The notes under the pieces were generated by a model. The model was not told the DNA's origin. It worked only from the letters and a program-made list of their open reading frames with translations, and made no database searches. From NCBI GenBank assembly GCA_026874595.1, contig CM049316.1:37683695-37747694 (forward strand): 64,000 bases of DNA. Direction: 5' to 3'. Positions 31,901-44,664 of this stretch are shown in pieces. Made by a program: the position numbers and the translations under genes. How positions within the stretch are numbered: the first letter of the stretch is position 1; each line of letters opens with the position of its first letter. The stretch is from Sipunculus nudus. Its lineage: Eukaryota > Annelida > Sipuncula > Golfingiida > Sipunculidae.

Positions 31901-34900
31901 ACTCATGGTATAAACTATGGCTGTTTCTTAACCGACATAAGAAATTCTAGTTACTGTCAGATCAAAGTATGCCTATCAGCCCAATATAAATGGCTCATGC
32001 ATGATGCATTCACTGCTGGCTGCAAACTTCACATCACCAGCACAGCAAGTCGGGGCTAAGGTCTGACAGGAGCATGTGCAGGAAGATTTAAGAAGTCGAA
32101 TTAGTATGCATGCATCGCATGCCTAACCTTGAGTCAAGAAGGTTATTGTTATGATTATGACAGTAATACACCTCCGACCCTTGTTCATCTGTTTAATCAA
32201 CATTATTTACAGTTGAAATAGGAATATTTAATAATTAACGGTTATTATGATGCCTTATTTTTTACAAATTCACAATAAATAAATCTAAGAAAAGTTTAAA
32301 TAGGAAGATATATCAAACGGGAGAACCGAAGAAGTACCCACCTTAGCTGGGAAAAAGTGTCCACTTTACAAAATAAAGAGGAGCTTACATTTGCTAAACA
32401 TAATTAAGAGAAGAAAAAAAAAAATAATGGGACTGCCCAAAAGTGCCCACTTTATGGAGGTGCCCACTAAGAGAGGTTCGACAGTATTTGTATTTTTTAG
32501 GACTGATAAGCCTAAGTTGTCGATAAGCTTTCTTGTGTCAGTGGGGCAAAATGCCGCTTATACAAGGCTATCAGATGGTTTGTATTATTAAATCTTCCAC
32601 CTGTAGCAAGGAGATCCTCCGCCCTACCAGGGACGTGGGAAACGGAAATGGGACTCCGAATCCCCCTGCACACACGCACACATACAAGTGCTTGTATCGG
32701 CCCGGGGTATGGAATCCCTCCTGTTGTATCAGATATACCCAAGTTTCCCGTGACGCACGGATGGACGAAACTTTAAAAGTTACAGGTGGCACCACCAGTA
32801 ACTTGTACAAGATTACACCAGGCCGATACTTCAAACTACTCAGAAGACAAATGCATATATTTGTTTTACGAATCGTGATTGAAGTTGGTGCCATCTGTCA
32901 TGTGTATGAGAAAGCTATCCTAGATGGCAGGTAATACAAAATTTCAATCCGTTCTTTGAAGCACTCCTGATATATGTGATATAATCCTGATATAAGCAAA
33001 CCGATTTCATTTAAAAATTTGAGCTTTTTTTGAAGCAATTTGAGAATCAAAGAGGGGATATTCTTGCTTTAGAAACGATCACTTTTAATTTTGGTGGATA
33101 AAATAAGTACATATTCCTCAAACAATTTGTAAAAAGACCGATAAAAGGATATTTGTTTGGTAAAGTGTCGTTCAAAAAGGCATGAGGTCAACAGGACGAC
33201 CCGCACTTCCATTTTGCAATGAGGCAGTAATTTACGTATTTGGCGGCAAATGGCCCATCCTGTGACGGTACAGTGACGGTAGTTTGAGAGTGGTCCTAAC
33301 AACACTCACGATGTGTATATTGTGTTGTAAGCAACATTGCTGTCAATAAATGTTTGTACAGGCTTTTCTACTAATGTCGTTGAAAAAAAGTGTTTTACGT
33401 CACGTACCTGTTAAGATATTCAGTTTAAAACATTTATTTCCATTAACATATAAAGACGAGGTTCTTGCAGCTAACCCCTAAGCCTAAGAAATGCAAGCCT
33501 CCGCCTGTCGAGGCTGCCCTAGCGGGATGCTCCCAAGCGTGCTTGCATTCACTTATTCGGCCTACATTCCTTACGTTCATTCATGCATAAGTAACTCTAG
33601 ATTTATGAATACTCCTTTATGAAGTCAAAGAATCCGGATCAGGCGCTTGATCCATACCAAATTCTAACGGTTCTACATATGCCCAGAAAATCTCACGAGA
33701 TTCCGTTCATGACTGCATGAGTTATGTTGTGAACTAACACAAACACACAGACCCACGAACGCGGATGAACGCATACCCTCCTGTTTAAGGCAAATATTCT
33801 TGTACTGCTACATAATATCGAACAAGTTTCTATTCCATCTTCTTGTGTCCCAGAGAAGATTGTGACAGTCTTTCAATATATTTAAAAGTTTTTTTTTCAA
33901 ATGCAATACTGTATTTCTTTGACGATTGCTTCATCTCGATAGGCCAGGACATTTGAATAAATTTCTCAGCCTCTCTTTTCGTAAGCATATTGGTCTTCCC
34001 ATCCTGTGAACATTTCTCTCTGTAGTTATACATAGATTACCAACAGCCGAACCCGGGGCCTCTAATCGATGTTTTTATCCGTTCCGTCGAGGAACGCATG
34101 GCTTTTTTTTTTTTTTATAAAAATAAAATGCTCATCTGATGCAGTCAGGATAAAAATACCCTCGTGCTCTTGACACTTGACTCTCTATATACTGATATAA
34201 TTAAAACTGAAATAAAGTATGAATCAGATAAAACACACTTTCCCTCGTAGCTGAATAAACAAAGTGCAACTAAAGAACACAGTATTATTGTATAATATCC
34301 TAGTAGCATATAGCATTGATATCAATATGACCAATGTGATAAAATCCGTCACTAGGTATTTGCAAACAAAACATGATTAAATCCGTAAAAAACTGCATGA
34401 TTTATTTAATTTGTGCGCGTTTAGTGGCTGGGTTCCATAATGACATGGATATATTTGAATCATATCACCAATGCTAACCGAGCATCAGAATAGGAAATCT
34501 TGCCTCTAATACTTGTGATGGCCTGTATATTTCAAAATTTAAGCAGTTAATCACATAGGAAATCATTTTTCCTTTAAAGCTATTTTGTTTCTTACGAATG
34601 TACAACATTTGTGTTCGCACATCACGTTCTCAGCTACCGCACTCCTTAAATTTAATACAAATTTATGTATCATGCAGTATGCATGCAAGAAATGGATTAT
34701 ACAAAAATTGTTAGATTGCTATTACTATCTTCTATATTTGAAAAGTTTCTAAATCTGAAATGTCTAATATGATCCTGACAAAAGACGCAAAAGCGCAAAC
34801 TCTCCGTTTACAAGTTAATCAGCCCTCATTTTGTTTCAGCAAATCCAGATGAGTTTAATTTTCTGTCTTTGCGAACCGGATGCAATCAAGATGAAATAAT

Positions 34901-37900
34901 CCTAGTGCATTTGACATATGATCAAATATAAACTGACACCATCACCACAGAATGTAAGTATGGATCAGATAAAATTTATATATACTCTCCCTGTTGATGA
35001 AAAAAAGTTGTGGATTCATATTTTAACAGTATCTTGCAGGCCACTTTGATTTAGCTCAGCTAACTTTCCCCACTCATGCCTTGCTGTAGCGTTGGGTCTC
35101 TGTCCGTCATCCTTCCATCAGACCGCCCTTTGCAGGGCATAAGATTTTATAAAAAGTAGACCTAAAAAGTGCTTACTCGATACCTGGACAGGTGCAGGTA
35201 AAATCTCCTAGGAAACCAAAAATTAGATCACTGTGACCTATATTCGGACAATTAGACACTTCAACGTGTTAGAGGCTGTTGTAAAATGCACATATAATAA
35301 ACATTATTTACTTAATTACACAATATACCCCTATTAGCGTGTAAACATTGAATACTGTATTGGGAACCAGTTCTTCAAAAAAGTTACATGAAAGTACGTT
35401 TTAGGTTTTAGTTGTTAATGTTTGTAGCAGTGTAATGATAATAGATTTTGATTGTATTGTAGACCATATGTCATTTCATCATGGAAAAAAGTTCCCGTAG
35501 TATTGGAGTTTATTACCGTATATCAAGTTTTCGTTTTTCGGAATTCCTTGACCAAAGTTTATGCGACTATCATTCAACCACACACTAGTATTGACTATGC
35601 TCCAAGGATATTGGGCTGTTCCCTTTCACCAACTAACAATATGGTCTAAAAATGCAAAAAAAAATATACGTTATAATAAGTTATATTGTCCTAAATTTTA
35701 TGTTGTGTTTTGCTGTGTTTACAAACACGTTATTGATAAACAAGTTCATCCATCCATCAAAGCCTTATAAGAACTTTTCACAACAAAAAATTACCTTTAG
35801 ATCATTAATATATACTCAGAGGAAGCCCAACATCACATAAATTCTTTTTCCAGTGGTAGGTGATTGGGCCCCTTTAATGGGGTTCTTAAAGTAGTAAAAA
35901 CGCTCCGTCGGCCCAAAAAATGTCGGTTAGGCGGGGTGTCCGCCCCAGATGGGTGTCCGCCTACAGCCCGCGGTTTCACTGTATCATAAAGCGAATAAGT
36001 GTGACACACACACACACATATATATAGGATATAAACGTAAATGTACCTTGTTCCTAGTAGCAATATGTGATGTGAATATCCATTTCATTAATAAAGAGGA
36101 AAGTCAGTATCATTTTCCTATTATCGCTTACATGCACATGCTTGTCATGGAAGCACTGACGTGCATGCGTATAAACATTTCTCATCAAGTCTTAAAAGCC
36201 AAAGCAACAAATATACAGTGCATTTAGCTTTATGAAATCGTTAAGGTTATATTTAAACTTATCCCTAATAATCATATCCATATTTCTTAGCAATCAATGT
36301 TTTACATCGATACGAACGATACAGCTTGCAACGCATTTCGGTTATCGTATCGACGTCGTGTATCGATTCGTATCGATATATCGATATATTGATACAGTCC
36401 TAATTTTCATGCCAGTAAATCCCAGATATTATCTATATTTAAGACATTTTTAAGAACCAGAGGATGTGATTTAATTCTTCTCTATGGCACAGCAGGATTT
36501 CTGCAAATGTACTTGTCAGTGGTGCATCCAGAATATACAGAATTGGGGGTGGCGCAAATACTGGGTTGGTGGTTAATGGCCACTATAAAAATTAATTTGT
36601 TGAATTGTGCATTTTTTGTGGTAGTATTTTGATTCATAAATTATTATGTAATACTATATTACCCTACGTATTATTATTATTATGTAAAAATATGTAATAC
36701 ACTGTGGATTAACATAATAAAATGATTGGTAGGGAATAAACAAGACATCTGTAATCACGAATACATGGTAAAAAGATCCGTCTTTGCTTGTGCTTCAGCG
36801 AGTGCATCCGTGTGTGTATACTAATAGCAGTATTTGTTGTATACTAATTAGACTTATAGTGTATTTGATTATCCCAAGAGACCAATATCTTAAGCCATAG
36901 ACATATTTCCTAGTATACAATTTCACACATGTGGGATTGACTTCCAGTGCATGGAATATATATTACGGAAGGTCTCAATAGTTTTCTTTTAATCTGCTTG
37001 TATTCAAAAATTGTACTTTGCATATATTATGTTTTTACTTTGACAAGATATATAAGAAATTAAACCTAATTTCACATTTCATACGCTTTGGCTTGTTAAA
37101 ACAGCAGCTGTCCAAAGTGTCCCTTTGAGACAACACGTGTTTATAGCTGCATATGAATAAATGAAGCTGTAACCCTAATTGTTTCCTTCTGTGGTAGCTT
37201 TTGTTTTTTTTTTACTCCAAGATACCTATCAGCATCACATATAGTGACCACAGATCTCAAAATGAAAGTAGAAGAATTGTTCATATGCGCTATTAATCAG
37301 ATGTATGCATCGCCTCAATAAAATACAGGATTTTTGTTTAGTTGTACAATACGGTCAAAGAACAAAGTTCTATCTATTACATTTGACTGAGGAAAGACAT
37401 ATAATTATTAGTATAAATGTCCGATACAGCTTTTCTCTATGTAATAAAAAATAATAAATTGAAATTGTCTGTAAAGGCACACAGTTAATTACATTCTTAA
37501 GTATAAACTAAACATAATAACCATTACAAATGATCATTCTGTTGTAACAGCTAACTGCTAGATATTAGTAGAAAATTACAAACTACTGTCAGAGGTCGCA
37601 GGCTAACCAGTTGTCATACAGCTTATGACTTTATTATTGTTACTTATGGTAATAATTCAAAATATGATTCTGACTAAAGTCAGTTTAAACTAAAGAAGTG
37701 TTTGTTTTTCTCAGACATAACATGATATTATTTATGTTCCAGTCAACGAAATAGCGCAGTAGAACTCTGCAAATATATTACAATTGTTGCAGTGGGGTAT
37801 ATAAAACTTGTAACTTTACAATCTGGAACCTGAAGTCATTTTAAAAACATGTTTTACATACACATTGTGGCAAACACCATGCATGTTTTCATGATTGTTT

Positions 37901-38630
37901 CTTGTACAAAAGAATTTGTATTTACAACGAGAAGCCCAGCTATTAGTATTCATTACATTGAGATACTTTGATGACAAGACATAGACCTATGTTGCAGAAT
38001 GAACTTCACAATATATCATTATGAATATTGGTAGTATTTATAAACAACAAAAGTAATATTGATTCAGTTATTTAATGAAAATTAAATCTTTGTCAATGCA
38101 GAAAATATGAGTTTGCAGAATATTACAAATCACCACAGACAGGTCAAAATCTGGTATAATTTAGTAGTCTGAAATAAGTAAAGTCCTCTATGGAAGTTTA
38201 TCTGAAGAAATATAACGGCCGGTCTCTCGATTTATGTCACCGTCATCTTTATACCACCACACCAATCTGTGGCTAAGCTTTCACAGACCTTGATTCCGCG
38301 ACATTCTGTGGTGTTTCATTTCATTAAAAAATTAGTATGACAAATGGCCTAAACAAACAACCTGCGTACATATATTATATGCGGACGTCCAGTGTTTTAA
38401 TAAAACGTTTAGATTTGCCGGGAAGGCAAATTAGCCTATCAAATCAGCCTGTCCCGTTCCTAGCCCATATGTTCATGTTCAGAAGGTATGTGGCCAGTGT
38501 ATTGCTTGCATTTTATTCATTAGATTCGATTGACAGTTGTGACTGCAACCCCACACACTTGCAGGCTTGTTCATTATTCATTAAAAAGACACTAGACCCA
38601 GTCGCCGAATGAAGGTTTGCGAAAGCGTAG
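28951..38630. other. 9.7-kb gene-poor stretch with dispersed repeats
   Basis: No gene supported. Contents seen: a repeat with a palindromic AGGTCATGGTGACCT at 29326-29340 and a diverged relative at ~35226; an exon-like open piece at 29731-29827 (acceptor TTGCAG, donor GTAAAG) without family similarity; (TA)n at 30960-30978; a ~75-bp dispersed block at 35717-35786; a TATCGATA-rich cluster at 36308-36400; a hAT-like end CAGTGGTGCATCC at 36517. The open frames at 32533-32934 and 30521-30745 show no family motif. Confidence 0.5.
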
Positions 38631-40682
38631 TCACATACTTGGTAGTATGAAAAATGTAAGCTTCATAATTGTCCTCAACAAGAAAGCAAGACTTTTTTTT
38701 CGCACAGAGGATACAAGAGTGTGTCCTTCCATATCTGACCATCGGCGTGAGTCAACTAAGATATGTATATGGTCTTGCCTTTTCTTATAATCATTCGGTT
38801 CTCTAGGGTACCAATATGTGTATTTCATCGGCTCTCCAGTTGCTGTCCAAACCCAAGTACCCTCCTTTTCCTTATCCGATGCAGATGTCCAAAAGCCTGG
38901 CCAAGGATATTCCGTCAGTCGCCCTAGAAAACGCAAGACCATATGCACGTGGGTTAATACGTGGTCTACTAGAATGCCGTAATATGTATAGATTCTTTCA
39001 GGACAAAAAATATTGCATATTATTTCTAAGTTTCAATGATTTTCAATAATCTTCAGCAAACCCTCTTAGTGGCAACTGTTGAAAATTCGATAAAGATACA
39101 AAAAAAAACTTGAAAAGATATGGCTGTTAGTGTAAATATAAATAGTGTCAGAAATTGTCAGAAATCTAAAATAAATGTAAACAGTAAAGGGTTAATCATG
39201 CCTATTGTATGTTACAATGAAAAGTACTCATACGAAATCTAAAACAAATATTTATGTTAAAAATATAACACTCTCTTACACAAATTCAATTAAAGGACTG
39301 ATAAAGGGCAGAGGCATGTTTGGGTGATCTCTAATTGCCCTGAGATAATAATAGACTTTTTGATAAACGGTAAAGTTATACCTGCTATTATCGGGTTGGT
39401 GGTTGGTGGCATGGTTCTGATGATGAATTCATTTTCCCGGCGTGTTTCGATGCTGGCAAGGTCGTAGCCCATCCTTTGGCAGTATTTCCATGCCTCAGTC
39501 CAATTCAGTAAAACCAAGTCAAAACGGTAGCACGAACCACTGCGCATGTCCGGGTCTCCAAAGAAGAATGCGCCATCTTTACAAACTGTCCATTCGAGAA
39601 ATCACAATCTTAACAGAGGATTTAAATGTTACAGTCCAAAAAAACTAAGAATCTAATTACTATTAAACTTAAAACTTCATATGTTTTGCATGGATTGTAT
39701 TACATTATAACTAAGCTAGGCACTCTCCATAGCCCATAGATGTTGGCGGATCCGGGTTATCCTAAGAAACTATCAATCATGGTCTGACAATAATACATTG
39801 TTAAAGATTTGTTTAAAGGGGACCAATCCGATATCTGACATCTATTTACTTAATATTTAATAGCTTGAACCTTCCATAAAAATATTTTAGGGAAACGATG
39901 ATCCCAAGGCACACATGCTGTTCGTGTTGTCTATATCCGCGAGCTTATAACATGTGGGGGACCCGAGTGAATAATCTACCTTATTCGACAAAGACATGTG
40001 TTTGCAAGTCAAACGAACTTGTGTTTTGAAACCCGCGTTTTGCAACTTGGGGCTTGTCAACTTTCGCACATATGCAACCAAGCACCTTCAGTAATATGTT
40101 TTTTTTTCTGTCTGTCAACATGGTCCCGTGTATCGTGTTTACTTACAGCTTTTAGATAAACAAGGTCATACATCCAGAGGGGCATTATAAGAACCTTTCT
40201 TGGTAGGAATTACCACATGCTCATTATATGTAGTCACAGTTACCCAGGTATCACATAATTCTTTACAGATATGGCAGGTGGATACCTGGCTTTAAGATAC
40301 CTGACGTGTTCTCCAGAGCGCTCTCGAGTCGTCCCAATTTCCTGTGTAGCATCTCTGTAAGGTTCTTGATGGACTCTCGGATTTCCGTATGATACTGCTT
40401 CAGGGGGCAGTTCTGTGAAGAAACAACTTGGTTTAGAGTCTGAACGAAGAAAGTCATGTTCAGATGACTCGCCCCATGCTGTTGTTCACCCTCAACATTC
40501 CCAAGATTTCCCATCGTGCTAACTACCAAGCCCAGAAGGCTAAGGGTCAGCACCAGACCATGCATGATGGTCATTCTGTTTATTAGGATTACGACTGCCA
40601 CACCTGCTCGATACGCTAGTCGACAGAAAGAGGCGGAGGATGTAGTGTTCTCATTGGCAGATGCAGCACAATTTATAGGCAA
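38631..40682 (-). CDS. C-type lectin with coiled-coil stalk (3 exons), C-terminal frameshift
   Basis: Exon 1 from Met 40682 (or 40574/40565) to 40301, exon 2 39585-39382, exon 3 from 38923; phase 1 at both joints, donors GTATCT and GTATAA. The N-terminal hydrophobic run after MTIMHGLVLTLSLLG is a signal peptide or anchor. Residues ~95-127 (LKQYHTEIRESIKNLTEML...) form a helical stalk typical of oligomeric lectins. The CTLD opens CKDGAFF, GSCYRF, AWKYC; exon 3 has GFWTSASD, EGTWVW and WYPREPN, a mannose-type EPN motif. The usual EDC and WND-C cysteines read QDH and WSDMEG, and the frame then slips by one base: the expected ending YPLCEKK is in another frame, closing at TGA. AATAAA lies at 38517-38512. 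Probably a recent pseudogene or a base error; family assignment is firm. Confidence 0.75.
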
Positions 40683-41167
40683 ACGGCGGCGAAATCACTT
40701 TAAAGAAGGGGCGTCAGGTTAGTCCATTTACATACTGTGGCCATTTGTAATTACGCAGAAAATATCGCTATATATAGACTCGTATACTCTGTCGAATCTC
40801 TCGAATAAACAGTACGTCTTATCATGTTTATATAACATGACATGTTTATGACATCTGACGTATTATACGGGATTATGAATGAATTATGACTGGTGAAAGC
40901 TTCCTTAATGCACGAATCGACGGAGCAGTTACCTGAAATTTATATCTTAACTGGCGGGTTAGCGGAAACTTTTTCTGCATTTGAAGTCTCTTAATGTAAC
41001 CGACATACATGAAAGTTACAATTTTTTTGCCGTGAATACATCCCTGTTTTGTTTTATAACAGCAAGTGGGCTGATGAAAAAAAAATCGACTAAAAAGTGA
41101 GACAGGTTTCAGCTGATTATATGAACAGGTGTTTTGGAGGGGTATAAATCAAGTTAATATTAAATGC
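40683..41167. other. Upstream flank of the minus-strand lectin
   Basis: Likely holds its promoter, but I see no confident TATA box or regulatory site. Nothing else recognised. Confidence 0.4.
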
Positions 41168-41380
41168 CAGAAGCGGATCCAGGGGGAGGGTCCATGGGGT
41201 CCGGACCCCCCCCCCCCCCCCCTTTTCGGCAGCCGCGAGCTTTTTTTAAGTGTTTCAGACCAATCTTTTGGCCTGGACCCCCCCCCCCCCTTTTCAGGAC
41301 CTGGGAACCTTTTTTTAGGCTTTGTCATTAGTCCTTCTGGGTTGGACCCCTTCTTTTCCTAAATCCTAGATTCGCCCCTG
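41168..41380. mobile_element. hAT-like MITE with poly-C tracts
   Basis: Starts CAGAAGCGGATCCAGGG and ends CTAGATTCGCCCCTG, so the ends are inverted repeats of the CAG..GCG type. Two long C runs lie inside, each followed by CTTTTC. A related fragment is at 53194-53400. The flanks share AATGC, compatible with a damaged 8-bp target duplication. Confidence 0.65.
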
Positions 41381-41699
41381 AATGCACCATTTAGGATGGT
41401 AATCGGTAGTGCGCGTACCTCTGCAATGGCATAATTGACCCTTTATTCTCATCCGAATTATTTCAATAGTTACCCGTGGCCCATGCCATAAGCCTCCGCA
41501 AAGTTTCGTTTTACCAGGGACCTGACTTAAAGGAACTGACTTAAAACATGTATTTAAACATCTGAACCAAGATATCAAGGTTTGAATCAGTGATAGTCAT
41601 GTATGAAGGTGCCGAAGTGGAGTATCCAAAACAACAGAGGGATAATTACATTTGATGTATTAAACTGTAAACCTGGTCAGCATATAAATCATTTGGATT

Positions 41700-42790
41700 C
41701 TCCTTTGACTTTGACCTTTGAATTTGTGATGTCGTAATAATATGGTTCTTACCCTATTGTTAGGTAATCAAAAAGTGAAAGATTTTGGATGAAACATTTA
41801 AAATGCATCCTAGATATCTTTAAGATGTGGCTCCTGTGACCGTCACTTGTGATCCCTTGACCCTAAAATCAAAAGGGTTCTTACGTTAGTGGTGGGCCGT
41901 AAATTAATCAAGTTTGAAATGCATGAGTTCTCATCGGAAACAAATTTGAGGACAGATGGCTCCTATGGCTTCTAGGTTGACCTTTAAACTTGTGACCCGA
42001 TAATTGATAGGGATCTTCCATTATTGGCAGGGAAGGAAATGTGCAAGATGGAAGTTCTGGGATGAAACGTTTGGCTTAAAATGCTTCCACAAACTTTTTA
42101 AAGATGTGGGTTCTCTGACCTTGACCTTTGATCTAATGACGCCAAAAACAAAAGGTTTCTTGCATTAGTCGTGGACCATTTATAATTTTGAAATCCATAT
42201 ATCAATCAAAACTGGAGTTATCATCCTTAAATGTATATGTGGACAGATGACTGCTGCGACCTTGACCTTAAACCTTGTGACCCCAAAATTGATAGGGATC
42301 TTTCCTTATTGGTAGGTGAGCTATATTTGCAAGATAGAAGATCTAGAATGAAAAGTGTGGCTTAAAATGCTTCCACATTCTTTTTAAAGATGTGGGTCCA
42401 ATGACCTTGGCCTTTGACCTCATAACTCCAAAATAAACTGCCTCCTTGCTATAGTTGTCGGCCATATATATGTTAAGTTTGAAATTCGTATGACAATTCA
42501 AACTGGAGTTATCATCCGGAAATGAATTTGATACCTTGGCCTTGAACTTGCACCTTGTGACCCTAAAATTATTAGGGATCTTTCCTTATTGGCAGGTGAG
42601 CTATTTTTGCAAGATAGAAGTTTTGGAATGAAAAGTGGCTTAAAATTCATTCACATTCTTTTTAAAGATGTGGGTCCTGTGACCTTGACCTTGGACCTCA
42701 TGACCCCAAAATTAATTGATTCTTGCTTCAGTTGTCGGCCGTATATATGTCAAGTTTGAAATCCATATGTTAATCCACATGGAGTTATCA
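41700..42790. repeat. Tandem array of a ~280-bp unit rich in TGACCTTGACCTTTGACC
   Basis: The landmark AAGATGTGG recurs at about 41824, 42103, 42389 and 42667, a period of 278-286 bp, with the flanking blocks (GTGACCTTGACCTTTGACCT, CCCCAAAAT, AGTTATCATC, CTTATTGG) in fixed order. So there are about four diverged head-to-tail units. Each carries clustered TGACCT half-sites. The right end passes into GGACAGATCGGATAAACAGACG-like sequence and stops near 42790-42860. Confidence 0.85.
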
Positions 42791-44664
42791 TCTGGAAATG
42801 TATTTGTGGACGGTCGGATAAACAGACGTCCAGACAGCCCGACAGGTTGATTTCTATAGGACACCCGCTTATTCAAGCGAGGATGCCCGCCTATTCTGGC
42901 GATTCCATAATAACAAAATTAAACGCCTGTAAAAACTAAACACAAAAATGATTATTCAATATTGCTTGAAGACTGTATAATAAAGTGCCTCTATACATAA
43001 ATGATGTCACCAGGGTATATTAGATCGAGCTCAATTGATTTGAACATGTATCTGGCTATCTGCCAAATATCTCCCTGACACCCACATCAAAGCCCAAGAG
43101 GAAACATTTAAAAATAACGAATGGTGCTAACGTTTTGGCAAAAGATGCTAAAGTCGTGAAGCGGGGACAGTTGGAGGACAGTTGAAGGATATATCTAAAC
43201 TTTACAAGTAGTGCTCACTATCTCGCTGTTATGAAATGCTCATCATGCGCGGGCGGGAAGCGTATTTGGGGAAATTTCTCGTGGTCCCTTGTCACGAATC
43301 GGAGAGCAGTAAATGCATTATATCCTGGACTCGTCCCAGTCTTACAAAAGGTATTTGGAATTCTCCCAATGAGGCAGTTCAAAATGTAATGTTACACCCA
43401 AACATCATTACGGTAGGCTACAGATGAGATAACTTCTTGTAATTAATCATCCGGTTTCCATGCAAGTTTTGATAATGTCGGTCAAGAAGCAGGATTATTA
43501 TGAATATCCTGATGAGCCGTTTTGGTTAATATTCTCTAATATATGTGTATCCCCTTTGGAATTAAAAGTAGCACATTGCAAAATGCAAAATGTGCCTTTC
43601 AATGTGTATTTCACCTGACTTTTTTTTTGATAGGCCCCTGACACACAAGAGAGTTCGTCATTATTCAGCAAGGGTGGGTGGTTTGCAAGAGGGTTGCAAT
43701 GCATTCTCAATGTCAATTAAATCTGCTCAAAGTTGACATTTTGTATTCTTGTGCACACTATGTGGGGTTAAATCTTGGTCAGACAGATATTATTTTGATG
43801 ATGGTTTTGGTCAATCAAACCTTTATTATCACAAATTAATAGTTGTATGATTCGTGCCGGTCGTAGCTGAGCACTTTTATGTTTGCTGACGGGGAGGTCA
43901 CTCAGACGTGCCGGATTACATTAAAAACGATTACCATGATATTAAACTTTGATTTTCGGCACTGGCGTCGGAACCGTATATGACAAAATGCCGGATTTGA
44001 ACTTTAATTAATAACGAAGAAAAATCTGTTTGCCAGGAATATTCCGCATCATGCCTGATGCCGGATTAACGGTTGCCGGATTAATAGGTTCCAAATGTAT
44101 TTTGCTCATGCTCTAAGTTTCCATGTACACAGTTATTCCAAATATATGGTGTAAGCTATCAACACACGTATTCCGAGCAGGGAGCCTCATTTAATTGTCA
44201 TTTGATATTGCGCAATTCAAACAATGATCTATAAATACTACATACGTTGGTTCACAATTGACCCATCGATTATCCTTCAATTCAATGCTCTTCAACTAAT
44301 ACATTAAGTATCTGAAGTATCGACCGGATCATGCAGATATCCCTGTTTGTATGCTTAACTGTTGATTAATCACTAGGTCAGTCGTCACTAATCATTCCGC
44401 AAAATGAGGCGTTTTGTACTTGTTGATGAGTCAGATTGATTTTGCACATACAGAGATTGTTAGCTTAATTTCCATTCGTGTACTACAGCTTTGAAGCCAA
44501 GAAACATTCAGTTATCGACTGTTTGTCAATCGAAACAGATCTTTACTTAAAAGTGTTCACATCATCTCTTTCTTATACGAATTAGCCAGAAGAACATCTT
44601 CGCTCCGTCCACTGATCTGTTGACGAGCTGCCATCAAACTGCCTGAACAGATATTTAAGGCAAA
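42791..44664. other. Intergenic stretch upstream of the 374-aa gene
   Basis: No gene supported. GCCGGATTA motifs recur at ~43910, 44060 and 44075. The 5' UTR and promoter of the gene starting at 44665 should lie at the right end, but no core promoter motif stands out. Confidence 0.4.

Noticed and set aside
32533-32934. Overlapping 133-aa (+) and 107-aa (-) frames
   Set aside because: Open on both strands, no domain, with CACACA and CCCC low-complexity text; looks like repeat DNA.
43236-43427. 63-aa frame with ordinary-looking composition
   Set aside because: No splice partner, no homology recognised, and no supporting start context.
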